Assembly (NCBI GenBank): GCA_037147235.1
Contig: JBAWVO010000079.1
Coordinates: 1-22,838, forward strand
DNA from: JANXQG01 sp037147235
GTDB lineage: Bacteria > Planctomycetota > Planctomycetia > Pirellulales > Thermoguttaceae
Length of the DNA stretch: 22,838 bases
Direction: 5' to 3'
The notes beneath the pieces are model-generated. The model was not told the origin of the DNA. It made no database searches and saw only the letters and a program-made list of their open reading frames with translations. Shown here in pieces: positions 1-7,599 of this stretch; position 1 is the first letter of the stretch, and each line of letters starts with the position of its first letter. Both the position numbers and the translations under genes were made by a program.

Positions 1-2
1 CC

Positions 3-467
3 GGAAATGCCGCCGCGACGGTCGATGCGGGCATGGTGGTGGAGTACGCTCACCAACAGATCCAGGGCGGCCACATTCTCATCAACCTGGAAACCGCATG
101 GAAGACCGTTATGCTATCCCGGTGGTACAGCAACCATGCCGATTACTGGTGGAAGAAGTACCCGTGGCACGATGAAAGCGGGTGGTGCGTCTCGCTCGTC
201 TATGCGGAGACGCCCTTTTGCGTGGTGGAGCCTGCCCATTGGGAGCGTGTAGGTTTCGGTTGCTACTACCGGGGCGAGAAGTACATTGTCCATCGGGTCC
301 GGTGTAAGCTACTGGTCGGTGAGGGGCGAACGGCCAGGGGGCAGCCGTATGAAGACCGCGTCATGGAATTGTTCCGCGAACTGGTCCCTCCTGCCCCTCC
401 CGAATCCCAGCAAGCACGGATGGCCCGCATACGATCCGAGCGGCAAAAGGTGCTTCACCGGGTTTGA
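3..467 (+). CDS. Hypothetical protein, 5' end probably outside the window
   Basis: The frame is open from the left edge of the window to a TGA ending at 467. The first in-frame ATG is at 33 (144 aa from there), but no convincing ribosome binding site precedes it and the codons before it also look coding, so the true start probably lies upstream. The protein is rich in Trp, Tyr and His (for example YWWKKYPWHDESGWC). Its middle looks like beta strands (VSLVYAETPFCVVE, GCYYRGEKYIVHRVRCKLL), followed by a charged helical tail (QQARMARIRSERQKVL). I see no signal peptide, membrane segment or catalytic motif and do not recognise a family. Codon third positions are G/C-rich, as expected for a real gene here. 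Confidence 0.5.
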   Translation, partial: GNAAATVDAGMVVEYAHQQIQGGHILINLETAWKTVMLSRWYSNHADYWWKKYPWHDESGWCVSLVYAETPFCVVEPAHWERVGFGCYYRGEKYIVHRVRCKLLVGEGRTARGQPYEDRVMELFRELVPPAPPESQQARMARIRSERQKVLHRV

Positions 468-904
468 CGGCTATTGGCTCCATAGTCAGGGTCGGGATAT
501 ACGTAGTTAATTTCAGCGGGACGGCGGGGGTCCGGTTCAAACCTGACGGGAGCGTGGGTCCCCCCCCGCCGTCGCTGCGTGTGAATGATCGCCAGGAGGT
601 CCGCTGCCACCTTGCGGGTGGTGCGGAGGTGAGGGAGAGCTAAGTCTCTGAGATCCATTAGAAGTCTGCCTTTCCGTAAAGTGGTCCTGCCGGTGACGTT
701 CCAAAGGCAGGAGGAACGCCACCGACGAGGACCGGAGCCGGGAGATCAAACCCGGCTCCATGCATTATATGCTATGCCGCCACTTTCATGAGGTCCGCCG
801 CTGTGAACCGGAGGACAATGCCCACTTGACCAGAAAAGGGTCGTTTTTCAGGACTCCGACAAAACGGATGACTTTTTGAAAAACGACACACCTACTTGGT
901 TGGC
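468..904. other. Intergenic region with strong stem-loops, no convincing gene
   Basis: No convincing gene fits between the first ORF and the methyltransferase. Several compact inverted repeats stand out. One is around 597-634, where CCACC pairs with GGGTGG near a TTGC loop. Another has 9-bp arms GGAGCCGGG (734-742) and CCCGGCTCC (751-759) with an 8-nt loop. A third lies at 840-887. Minus-strand codons ending at 772 read plausibly (VGIVLRFTAADLMKVAA, stop) but have no start and no length, so they could be a gene remnant or chance. The stretch may encode a structured RNA or be decayed mobile DNA. Confidence 0.3.
840..887 (-). terminator. Stem-loop downstream of the methyltransferase
   Basis: Arms GTCGTTTTTCA (840-850) and TGAAAAACGAC (877-887) pair perfectly over 11 bp around a 26-nt loop. 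The structure starts 18 nt beyond the stop codon of the minus-strand methyltransferase and, on that strand, is followed by CCCTTTTCT. It is AT-rich with a large loop, so it is only a moderate terminator candidate. Confidence 0.35.
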
Positions 905-1639
905 TTAACGCCTAATAATCAGGCACTGCGTTGACGGCAGTTCGATCGGGGCCTCGGGTTTGTCGGCCAAAAACTCTTGAAAAGCAGTTTTCACACCGTT
1001 AAGCACGGAATAATCGTGCGACAAGAACACGCCCCCTGGCGTCAGCCGCGGATAGAAGAATCGCAGGCAGGCCAAGGTGCTCTCGTAAAGGTCAACGTCG
1101 GAATGCACAAACGAGAATGTCTGGCGATCAACCGGCTCCGCCGTTTCTGGGAATCGCCCCTTGTAATAATGCACGTTCTGGAAGTCCTTCAAATAGCTTT
1201 GAACGGACTCAAGGCTGCACGCGTATTGGTTTTCGTCGTGAATCCCTCGGTCGGGTGCAGATGACTTGGGAAGGCCCTCGAATGTGTCGAATACGTGCAG
1301 AGTCTTGTCGCCTTTGGCCTCGCAGATCAGTCTCGTCGAGGCTCCCTGAAAGCAGCCCACCTCGGCAAAATCCCCAGGCATTCGGCTATACGCTTGAGCG
1401 AAGGAATGCACGGTGAAGCATTCGTAGGCTGTTAGCAAGCAGGTGCGCTGTTTACGAACCTGTCGCACTAGCCGCACTGTCTGCGGGTCTTTGTGCTGGC
1501 CAAGAAAAAACATTTGCACCGCAGAGATTGTACTCATGAAGATACGCTCGGGCAGTCCGCCAACCATCCTGGCAATACGAGGGTTGTCTTTAAGCATGTG
1601 AATTTCTTCTTTCAGCCAGTGTTGTTCATCTGGGCTCAA
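905..1639 (-). CDS. TylF/MycF-like class I SAM-dependent O-methyltransferase
   Basis: This 244-aa protein has the hallmarks of the TylF/macrocin O-methyltransferase family. A SAM-binding motif I lies in GDFAEVGCFQGAS (89-101). An acidic residue for the ribose follows in LHVFDTFEGLP (114-124). The metal-dependent segment SFVHSDVDLYEST (176-188) precedes LTPGGVFLSHDY (199-210). Such enzymes methylate hydroxyls on sugars or natural products; the substrate cannot be told here, and no glycosyltransferase or biosynthesis genes surround it. The start used is TTG at 1639 with a poor ribosome binding site; the ATG at residue 15 (1597) is a fair alternative. It stands alone, with a stem-loop just after its stop. 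No membrane segment is seen. Confidence 0.8.
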   Translation of the reverse strand: MSPDEQHWLKEEIHMLKDNPRIARMVGGLPERIFMSTISAVQMFFLGQHKDPQTVRLVRQVRKQRTCLLTAYECFTVHSFAQAYSRMPGDFAEVGCFQGASTRLICEAKGDKTLHVFDTFEGLPKSSAPDRGIHDENQYACSLESVQSYLKDFQNVHYYKGRFPETAEPVDRQTFSFVHSDVDLYESTLACLRFFYPRLTPGGVFLSHDYSVLNGVKTAFQEFLADKPEAPIELPSTQCLIIRR

Positions 1640-2308
1640 CTCGGATACGCTCTGAACGACAACTACCCCCCATCATAGTCGGGGGCTGAGTGGAATTCAA
1701 GTTGGGCCGCCAATTCTCGGGCGCAAATGGAGTCCCCAGGGCAGCCTTCATGTTCGGCGTCTCTCCGCATAGGCCAACGAGTCTGTAGCAAGAATCTTTG
1801 CATTCTCAGGCTTCGGTAACCGCCCAATTGGGGGCTCCTGCCCGATTTGGCCCTGGTTTCGTCAAACGGTTGGGTTTCCGAATCCTGCCCGGGCGACTAT
1901 GATGATCGTGATGGACACGACTCGCCGTTACCTTGCCTTCGACATCGAAACTGCCAAGACGACCAAGGACGGGTCCGACTGGAGATCCTGCCGACCATTG
2001 GGGATTTCCTGTGCGGCGACCCTCCTTGCGGACCCCACCAACTTGGTTCTTTGGCATGGCGGCAATGACCGACCCGTGGCCGTGTGAGAGGTTCATGGGG
2101 TGGATGGCGTGAGAACCGTTGTCGGGCTTTGCAGACTCGACGACCCGAAACAGGGCGGCGAGACTTGGCCAAACGGCTCAACGAGTGGCAAGCACCGCAA
2201 AAATGGGTGGCCCACCGTTGTGCAGTCCCTGGCAAGAGCGGGCGCAGGGCGTGAGTAATGGTAGGGACAAGTTCACATTACATATCAATGGTTTCAGCGC
2301 GTGAGGCA
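1640..2308. other. Decayed region between the methyltransferase and the abiEii repeat
   Basis: No intact gene is supported. The part from about 1899 holds an exonuclease-like start annotated separately. Around 2137-2250 one plus-strand frame reads like the end of a protein (LAKRLNEWQAPQKWVAH, then stop at about 2250) but has no start. This looks like fragments left by rearrangement next to the repeat that begins at 2309. Confidence 0.3.
1899..2087 (+). pseudogene. Truncated N-terminus resembling a DnaQ-fold 3'-5' exonuclease
   Basis: The frame begins with clustered ATGs at 1899-1902 and gives 62 aa. It contains YLAFDIETAK, the first motif (D-x-E) of DEDD-type exonucleases, followed by GISCAATLL, which matches the usual next strand, and VLWHGGND. 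It then hits TGA at 2085. The remaining DEDD motifs are missing downstream in all frames I could read. It is therefore either a broken remnant or a chance match. The D-x-E match is seen directly; the family assignment is an inference from a short segment. Confidence 0.35.
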
Positions 2309-2409
2309 ACATCCGCCTCGCGGCACAAATGGCCGAGTTGCCTGAGTTTGGCGAGGTCTCTCGGTTAGTTCGCCGGGCACTTCGTGAGGCGGATATCATT
2401 GGGAAGTAG
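2309..2409 (+). pseudogene. abiEii 3' fragment
   Basis: The 31 C-terminal codons of the AbiEii nucleotidyltransferase found intact at 20892-21737 reappear here in inverted orientation, with no nucleotide difference over this part. The active-site GGT, SEDLDF and KVDIT motifs are absent, so it cannot be functional. It marks the left breakpoint of the rearrangement. Confidence 0.85.
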
Positions 2410-2519
2410 CGAACCGAAGAGGGCAGCAAGGAAGCCAAGCACCAACGAGATGAAGAAGCCGGTGGCAGCAAGGTAATCTGCCAATGGCGACCAACGTCCC
2501 GGGTATACCCGACGCGGCG
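2309..2519 (+). repeat. Outer inverted repeat, left copy (carries 3' end of abiEii)
   Basis: This 211-bp segment is the reverse complement of 20782-20992, with only four mismatches counted by hand (about 98% identity); the coding half is identical. On the plus strand it encodes the last 31 codons of the AbiEii protein (ending READIIGK and TAG at 2407-2409), without the rest of the gene. The repeat therefore arose by inverted duplication from the right-hand abiEii locus. The opposite strand of the repeat contains a short hydrophobic reading frame (LAATGFFISLVLGFLAALF) ending just inside the abiEii tail, perhaps the end of a convergent membrane-protein gene. Confidence 0.9.
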
Positions 2520-2621
2520 GGTTCCCCACCGTGCCCCACCCTTCATTCCCCGCGTGACTTTGTCGCGGAGACCGCTGAGAAACATTCGGAAAAAGGATTT
2601 CTTGCCGACGATGCCTGCAAG

Positions 2622-3140
2622 TTATCCGCGATTGGGTTCGTTCGGGAATCCAGGCCACAGATCGCCCGCAGTTACACCCAGGGCGTCCGCCAGACGAATC
2701 ACTGTCCGGTGCTGAGGCCGGCACTGACGATTGAGCATATTGGAAATTGCCGGTTGCCCGACGCCAATCTTCACGGCAAGTTGCTCTTGCGTGATTTCTT
2801 TATTCTCCATCGCGATCCGCAACCGTGCCGCAAAAGTTTCCTCTTCCCGATCCATCTCCTCAAGGACCGAGTGATCTTCCTCAGAGAATCCCACCTCTAG
2901 TCTTTCCGATTCCTCCAGGTCCATTCCCAATTTCCCTTCATGGGGATTGGTGAACAGAGCGTCAGCGAGGGTAGCCAATGTCATATCGCGATCATCTTCG
3001 TCGGTGTCCGGGTCGTTCAGGATTTCCAGCATATTGCGAATCCCGGCTTGAATCTCATCGCTGCACTCAACGTAAGCGAGAAGGAACTTCGCCGCTTGGA
3101 GCAGTGTCAGCTTTTCAATTTCAGGGGTTAGTGTCGCCAT
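2622..3140 (-). CDS. XRE-family helix-turn-helix antitoxin (HigA-like)
   Basis: The 172-aa protein ends in a clear Cro/C1-type helix-turn-helix at about residues 105-162, including ITQEQLAVKIGVGQPAISNML and the typical trailing helix VIRLADALGVTAGDLW. The first 100 residues are acidic and helical and could form the toxin-contacting part. It lies 48 bp downstream of a RelE/HigB-like gene on the same strand. That toxin-first order is typical of higBA modules, so its expected role is to neutralise the toxin and repress the shared promoter. The palindromic operator near 3669-3690 fits this. The N-terminal region is longer than in most HigA proteins. The start is an ATG at 3140 preceded on the minus strand by GAAAGG. 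Confidence 0.75.
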   Translation of the reverse strand: MATLTPEIEKLTLLQAAKFLLAYVECSDEIQAGIRNMLEILNDPDTDEDDRDMTLATLADALFTNPHEGKLGMDLEESERLEVGFSEEDHSVLEEMDREEETFAARLRIAMENKEITQEQLAVKIGVGQPAISNMLNRQCRPQHRTVIRLADALGVTAGDLWPGFPNEPNRG

Positions 3141-3188
3141 GGTGAAACCTTTCGGGCTTGGGGTTATTTTGATTATCTGGGCAGGAGA

Positions 3189-3620
3189 TTATGGGTTGTT
3201 GTAGAACCGCTCTAGGATTAACTTCCGTCGCAAGTCAAAGTTACTGATCTGCGCGGCTGAAAAATCGTCTCTCTTTTTTTGAAATACCGACAGAACCCAC
3301 AGCGTCGGTGGGGTCGTCGTGAAAGGAGGAACGTAGAAAATAACTCGCAGATTATCGCAATTACCGATCGTGTCGTGAATTCGCAGTTCGCCGACTCGAT
3401 TTCCCGAAAGCGACTTGATCCATGACCAGTCGAGGTCAAATAACGGTCCTCCATGTTCGCCGGAACCGCCGCCCGGCCAAAATCGCAATTTGAGTGCGTG
3501 TCGGCGCATTTCTGCACGGTCACGGGTTCTCGGTAGGCATTTATGAGCATCTTGAAAGGCCCACCGGCCCGCCCGCACCAAGTAATTGCCCGTTAGTTTT
3601 CCGGGTAGCTCATCTGCCAT
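3189..3620 (-). CDS. RelE/HigB-like toxin
   Basis: The 143-aa protein has the compact RelE-fold order. A basic helical start is followed by strands ending in RVGELRIHDTIGNCDNLRVIF (75-95). A hydrophobic strand LWVLSVFQKKRDDF (107-120) then leads into a C-terminal basic helix with RRKLILERFY. The R-x-I/F...VLSVFQKK pattern matches HigB/Gp49-type mRNA interferases, which cut mRNA on the ribosome. The partner antitoxin follows 48 bp downstream. The start is an ATG at 3620 preceded by GAAAGGCG, 5-8 nt away. A sigma70-type promoter with an overlapping palindrome lies 50-80 bp upstream. The family call rests on pattern only; cleavage residues were not assigned individually. Confidence 0.7.
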   Translation of the reverse strand: MADELPGKLTGNYLVRAGRWAFQDAHKCLPRTRDRAEMRRHALKLRFWPGGGSGEHGGPLFDLDWSWIKSLSGNRVGELRIHDTIGNCDNLRVIFYVPPFTTTPPTLWVLSVFQKKRDDFSAAQISNFDLRRKLILERFYNNP

Positions 3621-3666
3621 GATTCGCCTTTCTGTATATCACAAATAGCACCTACTGCTCTTTAGT

Positions 3667-3695
3667 AATTATCACATAATAAAGTGATAAGTCAA
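3667..3695 (-). promoter_or_regulatory. Promoter and operator of the HigBA-like operon
   Basis: On the minus strand, TTGACT (3690-3695) and ATAATT (3667-3672) are separated by 17 nt. A perfect inverted repeat TTATCAC (3669-3675) / GTGATAA (3684-3690) overlaps the -10 and spacer, as expected for an operator bound by the HTH antitoxin. Confidence 0.6.
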
Positions 3696-3837
3696 GGGAA
3701 TATTGTACAAATGGTTCGCTTGTCGGCTTTTCAGCAAACTCGCCGCCGTCGCCGCGAACCGGGCCGCGATTCGCCCTCACCCCTGGCCGAATACCTGGGA
3801 CCTGCACCCCTGAATACTCCAACATATTTTCGAGGGT

Positions 3838-4087
3838 GACCGAGTTCGGATCGTCGGGATTCTGTCGGACAACACAATCAAGGCATTATGCGCGCCTGCT
3901 GAAGAAGGCGCGCATAATGCCTTGATGGCGATTTTGAACCACAAGTGCTTTTTTTATATACACTTGCAGCAACATGCCTTGGGACGGCTGTTTCGCGATC
4001 CGACATGCCCCCCCCCTGTGCGATGGGACAAATCCCGGGACTGGATCCCTCGACGCCGATCATCTGACGATCGGCAGGAGGTGTGGT
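3838..4087 (+). repeat. Inner inverted repeat, left end of the island
   Basis: From GACCGAGTTCGG at 3838 to GGTGTGG at about 4086 the sequence is an imperfect reverse complement of 20358-20607. It contains a long hairpin and the whole N-terminal part of a small inward-facing gene that is also present in the right copy. Similarity stops abruptly on the outer side after GACCGAG. The pair encloses all three recombinases and the ubiquitin-type cassette, so they are the best candidate element ends. No flanking target-site duplication is obvious. Confidence 0.8.
3877..3926. repeat. Perfect 21-bp-arm hairpin at the left end
   Basis: Arms at 3877-3897 (beginning ATCAAGGCATT) and 3906-3926 pair perfectly over 21 bp around the 8-nt loop GCTGAAGA. 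The right arm includes the first two bases of the ATG at 3925, so an RNA copy would bury that start codon. A nearly identical hairpin lies at 20519-20568. It may be a recombination or protein-binding site, or a translational switch. Confidence 0.85.
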
Positions 4088-4092
4088 CATGA
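3925..4092 (+). CDS. Small conserved protein at left inverted repeat (55 aa)
   Basis: The ATG at 3925 opens a 55-aa frame that ends at TGA 4090-4092. It is a short version of the 120-aa protein encoded in the right repeat; shared blocks include HKCF, LQQH, RLFRDPTC and DKSRDWIPRRRSSDDRQ. In that last block the two DNA copies differ only at synonymous positions (for example GAC/GAT and CGG/AGG), which argues that the protein is or was under selection. Similarity ends at the VW just before the stop, so this copy is probably truncated. The product is basic with an Arg-rich centre. I do not recognise the family; a nucleic-acid-binding role at the adjacent hairpin is speculation. Confidence 0.5.
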   Translation: MAILNHKCFFYIHLQQHALGRLFRDPTCPPPVRWDKSRDWIPRRRSSDDRQEVWS

Positions 4093-4562
4093 CCCGCCTC
4101 AGTGTCATTCACCCGTTACCGGCAAAGCCAGCCAGCGCGATTTTTTGCGAGTTAGGCATCACGGCCGGACTCGCCGGGCACAGCCTGGTATTATGCTTTC
4201 AAGGGTTCACGGCACCTATCTTGTGTCAACTCCTGAGATATTGCATACGATTTGCGACACCGGAAACGGTTCGGCACATCTACGCCCAGGCTGACGTCCG
4301 CAAGCTGGCTAAGGAACTTGACCAGGTCCGGCTCGTTTTGGCCTACACTGCCCGGTTGTGTAATCAATTGTCGTGGATAATCCAGACCACAGACCTGACT
4401 GCCCAGAACGGCAGTTCACCGCAACCCGCCCTGTTCTGCTGTGCTGGTTCCAGTGACATGGAAGAGAACCCCGGGGCTGCTGTTGTTATTCGTGGCGATG
4501 GTCCGGAACAAGCCGCCGTGGCCCAATGGCTAGGCACATGCCCGGGTAGCGGCTCAAAGTGA
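4089..4562 (+). CDS. Hypothetical ORF overlapping the truncated recombinase
   Basis: The ATG at 4089 overlaps the preceding stop (ATGA) and opens a 157-aa frame; a GTG two codons earlier is also possible. The middle (ETVRHIYAQADVRKLAKELDQVRLVLAYTARL) looks like an amphipathic helical protein and uses normal codons. The last third runs antisense to the tail of the minus-strand recombinase (4364-4562), where at least one of the two frames must be non-functional. No family is recognised. It could be a remnant of a gene that once followed the left repeat. Confidence 0.35.
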   Translation: MTRLSVIHPLPAKPASAIFCELGITAGLAGHSLVLCFQGFTAPILCQLLRYCIRFATPETVRHIYAQADVRKLAKELDQVRLVLAYTARLCNQLSWIIQTTDLTAQNGSSPQPALFCCAGSSDMEENPGAAVVIRGDGPEQAAVAQWLGTCPGSGSK

Positions 4563-5839
4563 TACCGCGGGTGCAGATGACGGCGAAACTTCGGGTAATC
4601 CATAGGCGGATCCAAGAGCAGGACATACGGATCGGTAATCCCCTGCTGCTTCATGATTCGGTCTAAGGCAGCGGCTCGTTGGGCGGCCGTGGTCGTGATC
4701 CCCAAAGACTTCGCTACCTCGCGCTCCGTTATCTTGTGGCCCAATGGGTTGCGCTCCTGGCGGCCAGCGAGAATCTTCTCACGCAGCACGACGCGTTGCG
4801 GCATGTCGAAGAGGTCGATCTTCAGCAAGCGTTCCAATGGCTTTTGGAGAACCTCGCGAATCCGTTTATCGGGCAACAACCCGGCCAAGCGAAGCCGAAA
4901 CTTTGCCCGCAAAACGAATGGGGCGCCGTCACAGAGCCGAAAGGGATAGACATAGATTTTCCCCGTAAGCTCGCGCATTCGCTTGGCGAATTCAAAGCTA
5001 TCCATCGCCAGGTCTTGAAAGGCACTTTCAGTAACCTCCATGATTTCGGCTGCGGACGGGACAACGATCGCATGGTTGGGCGCGCTCTCGATCTCGTCCT
5101 TTTGCCGAAGGATCAGCTTTTCGCGATCCTCCAATTTTTTCAAATCCGCCCGCACTCGCTCACTGGCGTCGCCACCACGGATGAACTTCATCACGTTCTC
5201 GATCTCCCGTTGAACCGTGCTTAGCTCACGGTTGATCTCTTGGAGACTGGTGTTGCGGGAAGCACCCAGCAGGAGGGACTCCTCGTTGACCATATTGAGG
5301 AATATCGGGTTGAAGTTTTCCAACTGGCGAAGTTCAAACAACGCGGCCTCCGAGAACTTCTTTGCGGCGAAAGTGCTATCAAAGGTAATGCCATTCCAAC
5401 ACCGGTACTTCCGGGCACCATCGCACATTAAATGATCCCGCTGGCCATGTCCGCCGAAAACATAACGCATACCGCAGATACCGCAGTACACGGTCTGGCC
5501 CGGAAAGCGGGTCCTCTTCTTGGGCCGATCCTGGCAGGGATCGGGTGTGCCATCTACGTTGTGGCGGTACTTGGCGTTACGGGCATCGACTTTGGCGATT
5601 ACCCGGTCGTAGTACGATTCTTCAAAAAAGGCCAGATGAGCTACCCGGCGGAGAAGCAAATTAATCGCAAGCGGCAAAGACGTATGATCGTTCAGCCAGC
5701 GGCGGTGCATGGCTTCCTGGTCGGCCAGCGACATAATGTCCTGCTTACCAGGGCCGGGATCGCTCACCCGGCAGGGCAGAACGACTTTTAGGGTATGCCC
5801 ATTGCGGGCGGTCAACGGTTGTTTCAATTCAGTAACCAT
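4364..5839 (-). pseudogene. Large serine recombinase with internal deletion of the catalytic region
   Basis: The 491-aa frame starts at ATG 5839, preceded by AGGAGGA, and overlaps the end of the tyrosine recombinase gene by 11 nt. It is homologous to the complete serine recombinase at 7600-9555. It shares ARNGHTL, the catalytic-Ser segment CRVS (Ser26), the zinc ribbon (CGICGMRYVFGG, then MCDGARKYRCWNG) and a coiled coil. It also shares the C-terminal block with LFDMPQRVVLREK and DYPKFRRHLHPRYHFEP. About 230 residues between Ser26 and the zinc ribbon (matching roughly 51-281 of the intact protein) are missing in frame, which removes the rest of the resolvase domain and most of the recombinase domain. 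The last 48 residues have no counterpart and look like read-through. It cannot catalyse strand exchange alone, but might still bind DNA. Confidence 0.75.
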
Positions 5840-7253
5840 AGTTTGATTCCTCCTTATGGTTTTTGGGTGTGTTTGACGAATCGCTGTCAGAGTTTTGTGG
5901 CTCCATGCCTTGGACATACCGCTCCGCCAGTTTCAGGGACTCCGGCCACAGGCGCAGCGCGCGCAGGATCTCTTGCCGCTGTGTCTCCGGTCGTGTGTGC
6001 GTATAGATCGAAGTCATGCCGAGGGCGCCGCCCGCCGTTCCCGAAGACGCATGGCCCAGGGTGATCTGGCGGATGAGCGGATCGACGTTGGCGTCCTGCA
6101 AGAGGGTGGCAAATGAGTGCCGAAAACTCTTTGGGCAAGTTACCTCGCCAAGGCCGGCCTTCGTGGCGACCCGAATGAACAGCAGGCGAATGCGATCGGC
6201 CTTCACGGCCCCCGCATCGCGCCAAACCGCGCTGGCGATCCTTGCCTTGCCCTCGCGGTCGAGCTCTTGGTCCGGTTGTCGCTCGGTTTGGTTAATGCGG
6301 CGCGCGAGTACCTGGGCCATGCGCTGGCGGGTCGCGCCGGCCAGCGGTGCTCTGTTTGCGACGAATCGTTCGCGCAAAAAGACCGGTCCGGCCTGCCGCG
6401 TACCGATAACTTGCCGCAGGATGGCCGCCAACTCGGGAACCAAGGGTATCGACCGATCGCGGCGGGTCTTGATCCGCCAGCCCAAGTCGGGCTTGTCACG
6501 GATGTGCATCCAGCCGCCATCGAGATCGAGATCCTCGATTAAGAGATGGATCAATTCGCCCGAGCGGACACCGCTCTTGGCCAGCGTGAAGAATATCGGG
6601 AAATCCCATGTCCCGGCCGCCTTGAAAAACGCCCGTTCGGACTGGGCATCGAAAACGAAGATCCGCTTGGCGTCTTCGATCCGAAACCGGCTCCCTGCCA
6701 GCTCCGTAAACGGATTTTCGGTATACGGAGGGAGGTGCCGCTTTCTGCCCGCGAATGTGTAGAGATTGCGGCAGACTTCCAGGATGAACAAGATGCCCTT
6801 GTCACGGAGTTTGCGCTTAGCGGCATTCTTGTGCCCGTTGGGGGCGACGTTGATCGTCCGCAAGTAGCGGACGAAACGGTCCGCATCGATATCCTGGGCC
6901 TGGACCGGCCCGCGGTTGCGGGTGGCGAAATTCTCCAGGTGCCTGAGTGCCGTCCGGTAGCGGCGGATCGTGGCCACGGACGACCGCAGGACGTGCTCGT
7001 GGTGATCGAGAAACTGCTGGCACAATTCTGACATAGCCAGCGGCTGGAACGAGAACATCGTCGGTGCTGCGGTCGCCAGTTGGGCGTTGACCTGAGCCGC
7101 GATCGTCTCGGCCGCTTTTTCATCCGGCCCGGTGCGGCGGCAGACCTGCCGCTCGCCGTCGAGATAGTAGACCCACCAGCTCCCGTGGTGGAGATAATAC
7201 GAGACCTTGCCGATCCGCTTTCGCAGCGGCCGGCGTTTGCGATTGACTGCCAC
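5829..7253 (-). CDS. Tyrosine recombinase/phage-type integrase
   Basis: The GTG at 7253 is the chosen start because GGGAGG lies 6 nt upstream; it gives 474 aa. A TTG start at 7319 is possible but less likely. Residues about 75-180 form the SAM-like core-binding domain and about 200-430 the catalytic domain. Catalytic residues visible are Arg230 (SGVRSGEL), Lys262 (KTRRDR), Lys375-x-x-Arg378 (PKSFRHSFATLLQ, with Lys in place of the first His, a common variant), His401 (LGHAS) and Tyr417 (SIYTHT). The enzyme should be active in site-specific recombination. It is followed by an overlapping serine recombinase frame, suggesting translational coupling. Palindromes upstream of its start may be operator or arm-type sites. 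Confidence 0.88.
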   Translation of the reverse strand: MAVNRKRRPLRKRIGKVSYYLHHGSWWVYYLDGERQVCRRTGPDEKAAETIAAQVNAQLATAAPTMFSFQPLAMSELCQQFLDHHEHVLRSSVATIRRYRTALRHLENFATRNRGPVQAQDIDADRFVRYLRTINVAPNGHKNAAKRKLRDKGILFILEVCRNLYTFAGRKRHLPPYTENPFTELAGSRFRIEDAKRIFVFDAQSERAFFKAAGTWDFPIFFTLAKSGVRSGELIHLLIEDLDLDGGWMHIRDKPDLGWRIKTRRDRSIPLVPELAAILRQVIGTRQAGPVFLRERFVANRAPLAGATRQRMAQVLARRINQTERQPDQELDREGKARIASAVWRDAGAVKADRIRLLFIRVATKAGLGEVTCPKSFRHSFATLLQDANVDPLIRQITLGHASSGTAGGALGMTSIYTHTRPETQRQEILRALRLWPESLKLAERYVQGMEPQNSDSDSSNTPKNHKEESNYGY

Positions 7254-7599
7254 GTCCAACCTCCCTGGTGCATGAAATATGCACCAATTGTGCACCAAAG
7301 AGGCTTTTTGACAGCGCAAAAGAAACGCTAAGTTGTTTTACTTAAACAACTTAGCGTGTTGGGCAGAAAACCAAAGCGGAGAGGGGGGGATTCGTCCGAT
7401 CCATCGACGCAAGTTGTTGACTACAAACAACTTACAGCTACAAATCCAATAGCTGTAAAAAGTTGCGTTCTGTCACCTCTGATCGTCTCTGATCAAGGAT
7501 TCTCACCTGTTGTCATTTGTTTTGTCCCACTGGGACAAACGATTGTCTACTGGGACAAACCGCCCTGTTGCAGACGCCTCCAATTATGGAGGTATCATC
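7254..7599. promoter_or_regulatory. Palindrome-rich control region between divergent recombinases
   Basis: The 346 bp between the integrase start and the serine recombinase start contain five inverted-repeat pairs: TGGTGCAT/ATGCACCA (7266-7286, with a third GTGCACCA-like half at 7290-7297); CGCTAAGTTGTTT/AAACAACTTAGCG (7326-7356, 5-nt loop); AAGTTGTT/AACAACTT (7411-7433); TTACAGCTA/TAGCTGTAA (7432-7458); and TTTGTCCCA/TGGGACAAA (7522-7540), followed by another TGGGACAAAC at 7551-7560. AAGTTGTT-type halves recur four times in about 100 bp. This is the expected place for divergent promoters, autoregulatory operators and possibly an attachment site. No clear -35/-10 pair could be fixed. Confidence 0.6.

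Noticed and set aside
525..550. tRNA T-arm-like GGTTCAAACC
   Set aside because: Flanking bases do not pair as a T stem, and there is no acceptor, D or anticodon arm.
3877..3926. Intrinsic terminator
   Set aside because: There is no T-tract on either side; the long perfect arms and mirrored copy at the other end point to another role.
4364..4511. C-terminal 48 residues of the truncated serine recombinase as a real domain
   Set aside because: The homologue at 7600-9555 ends before this point, the sequence is low-quality as a protein, and it runs antisense to another frame.
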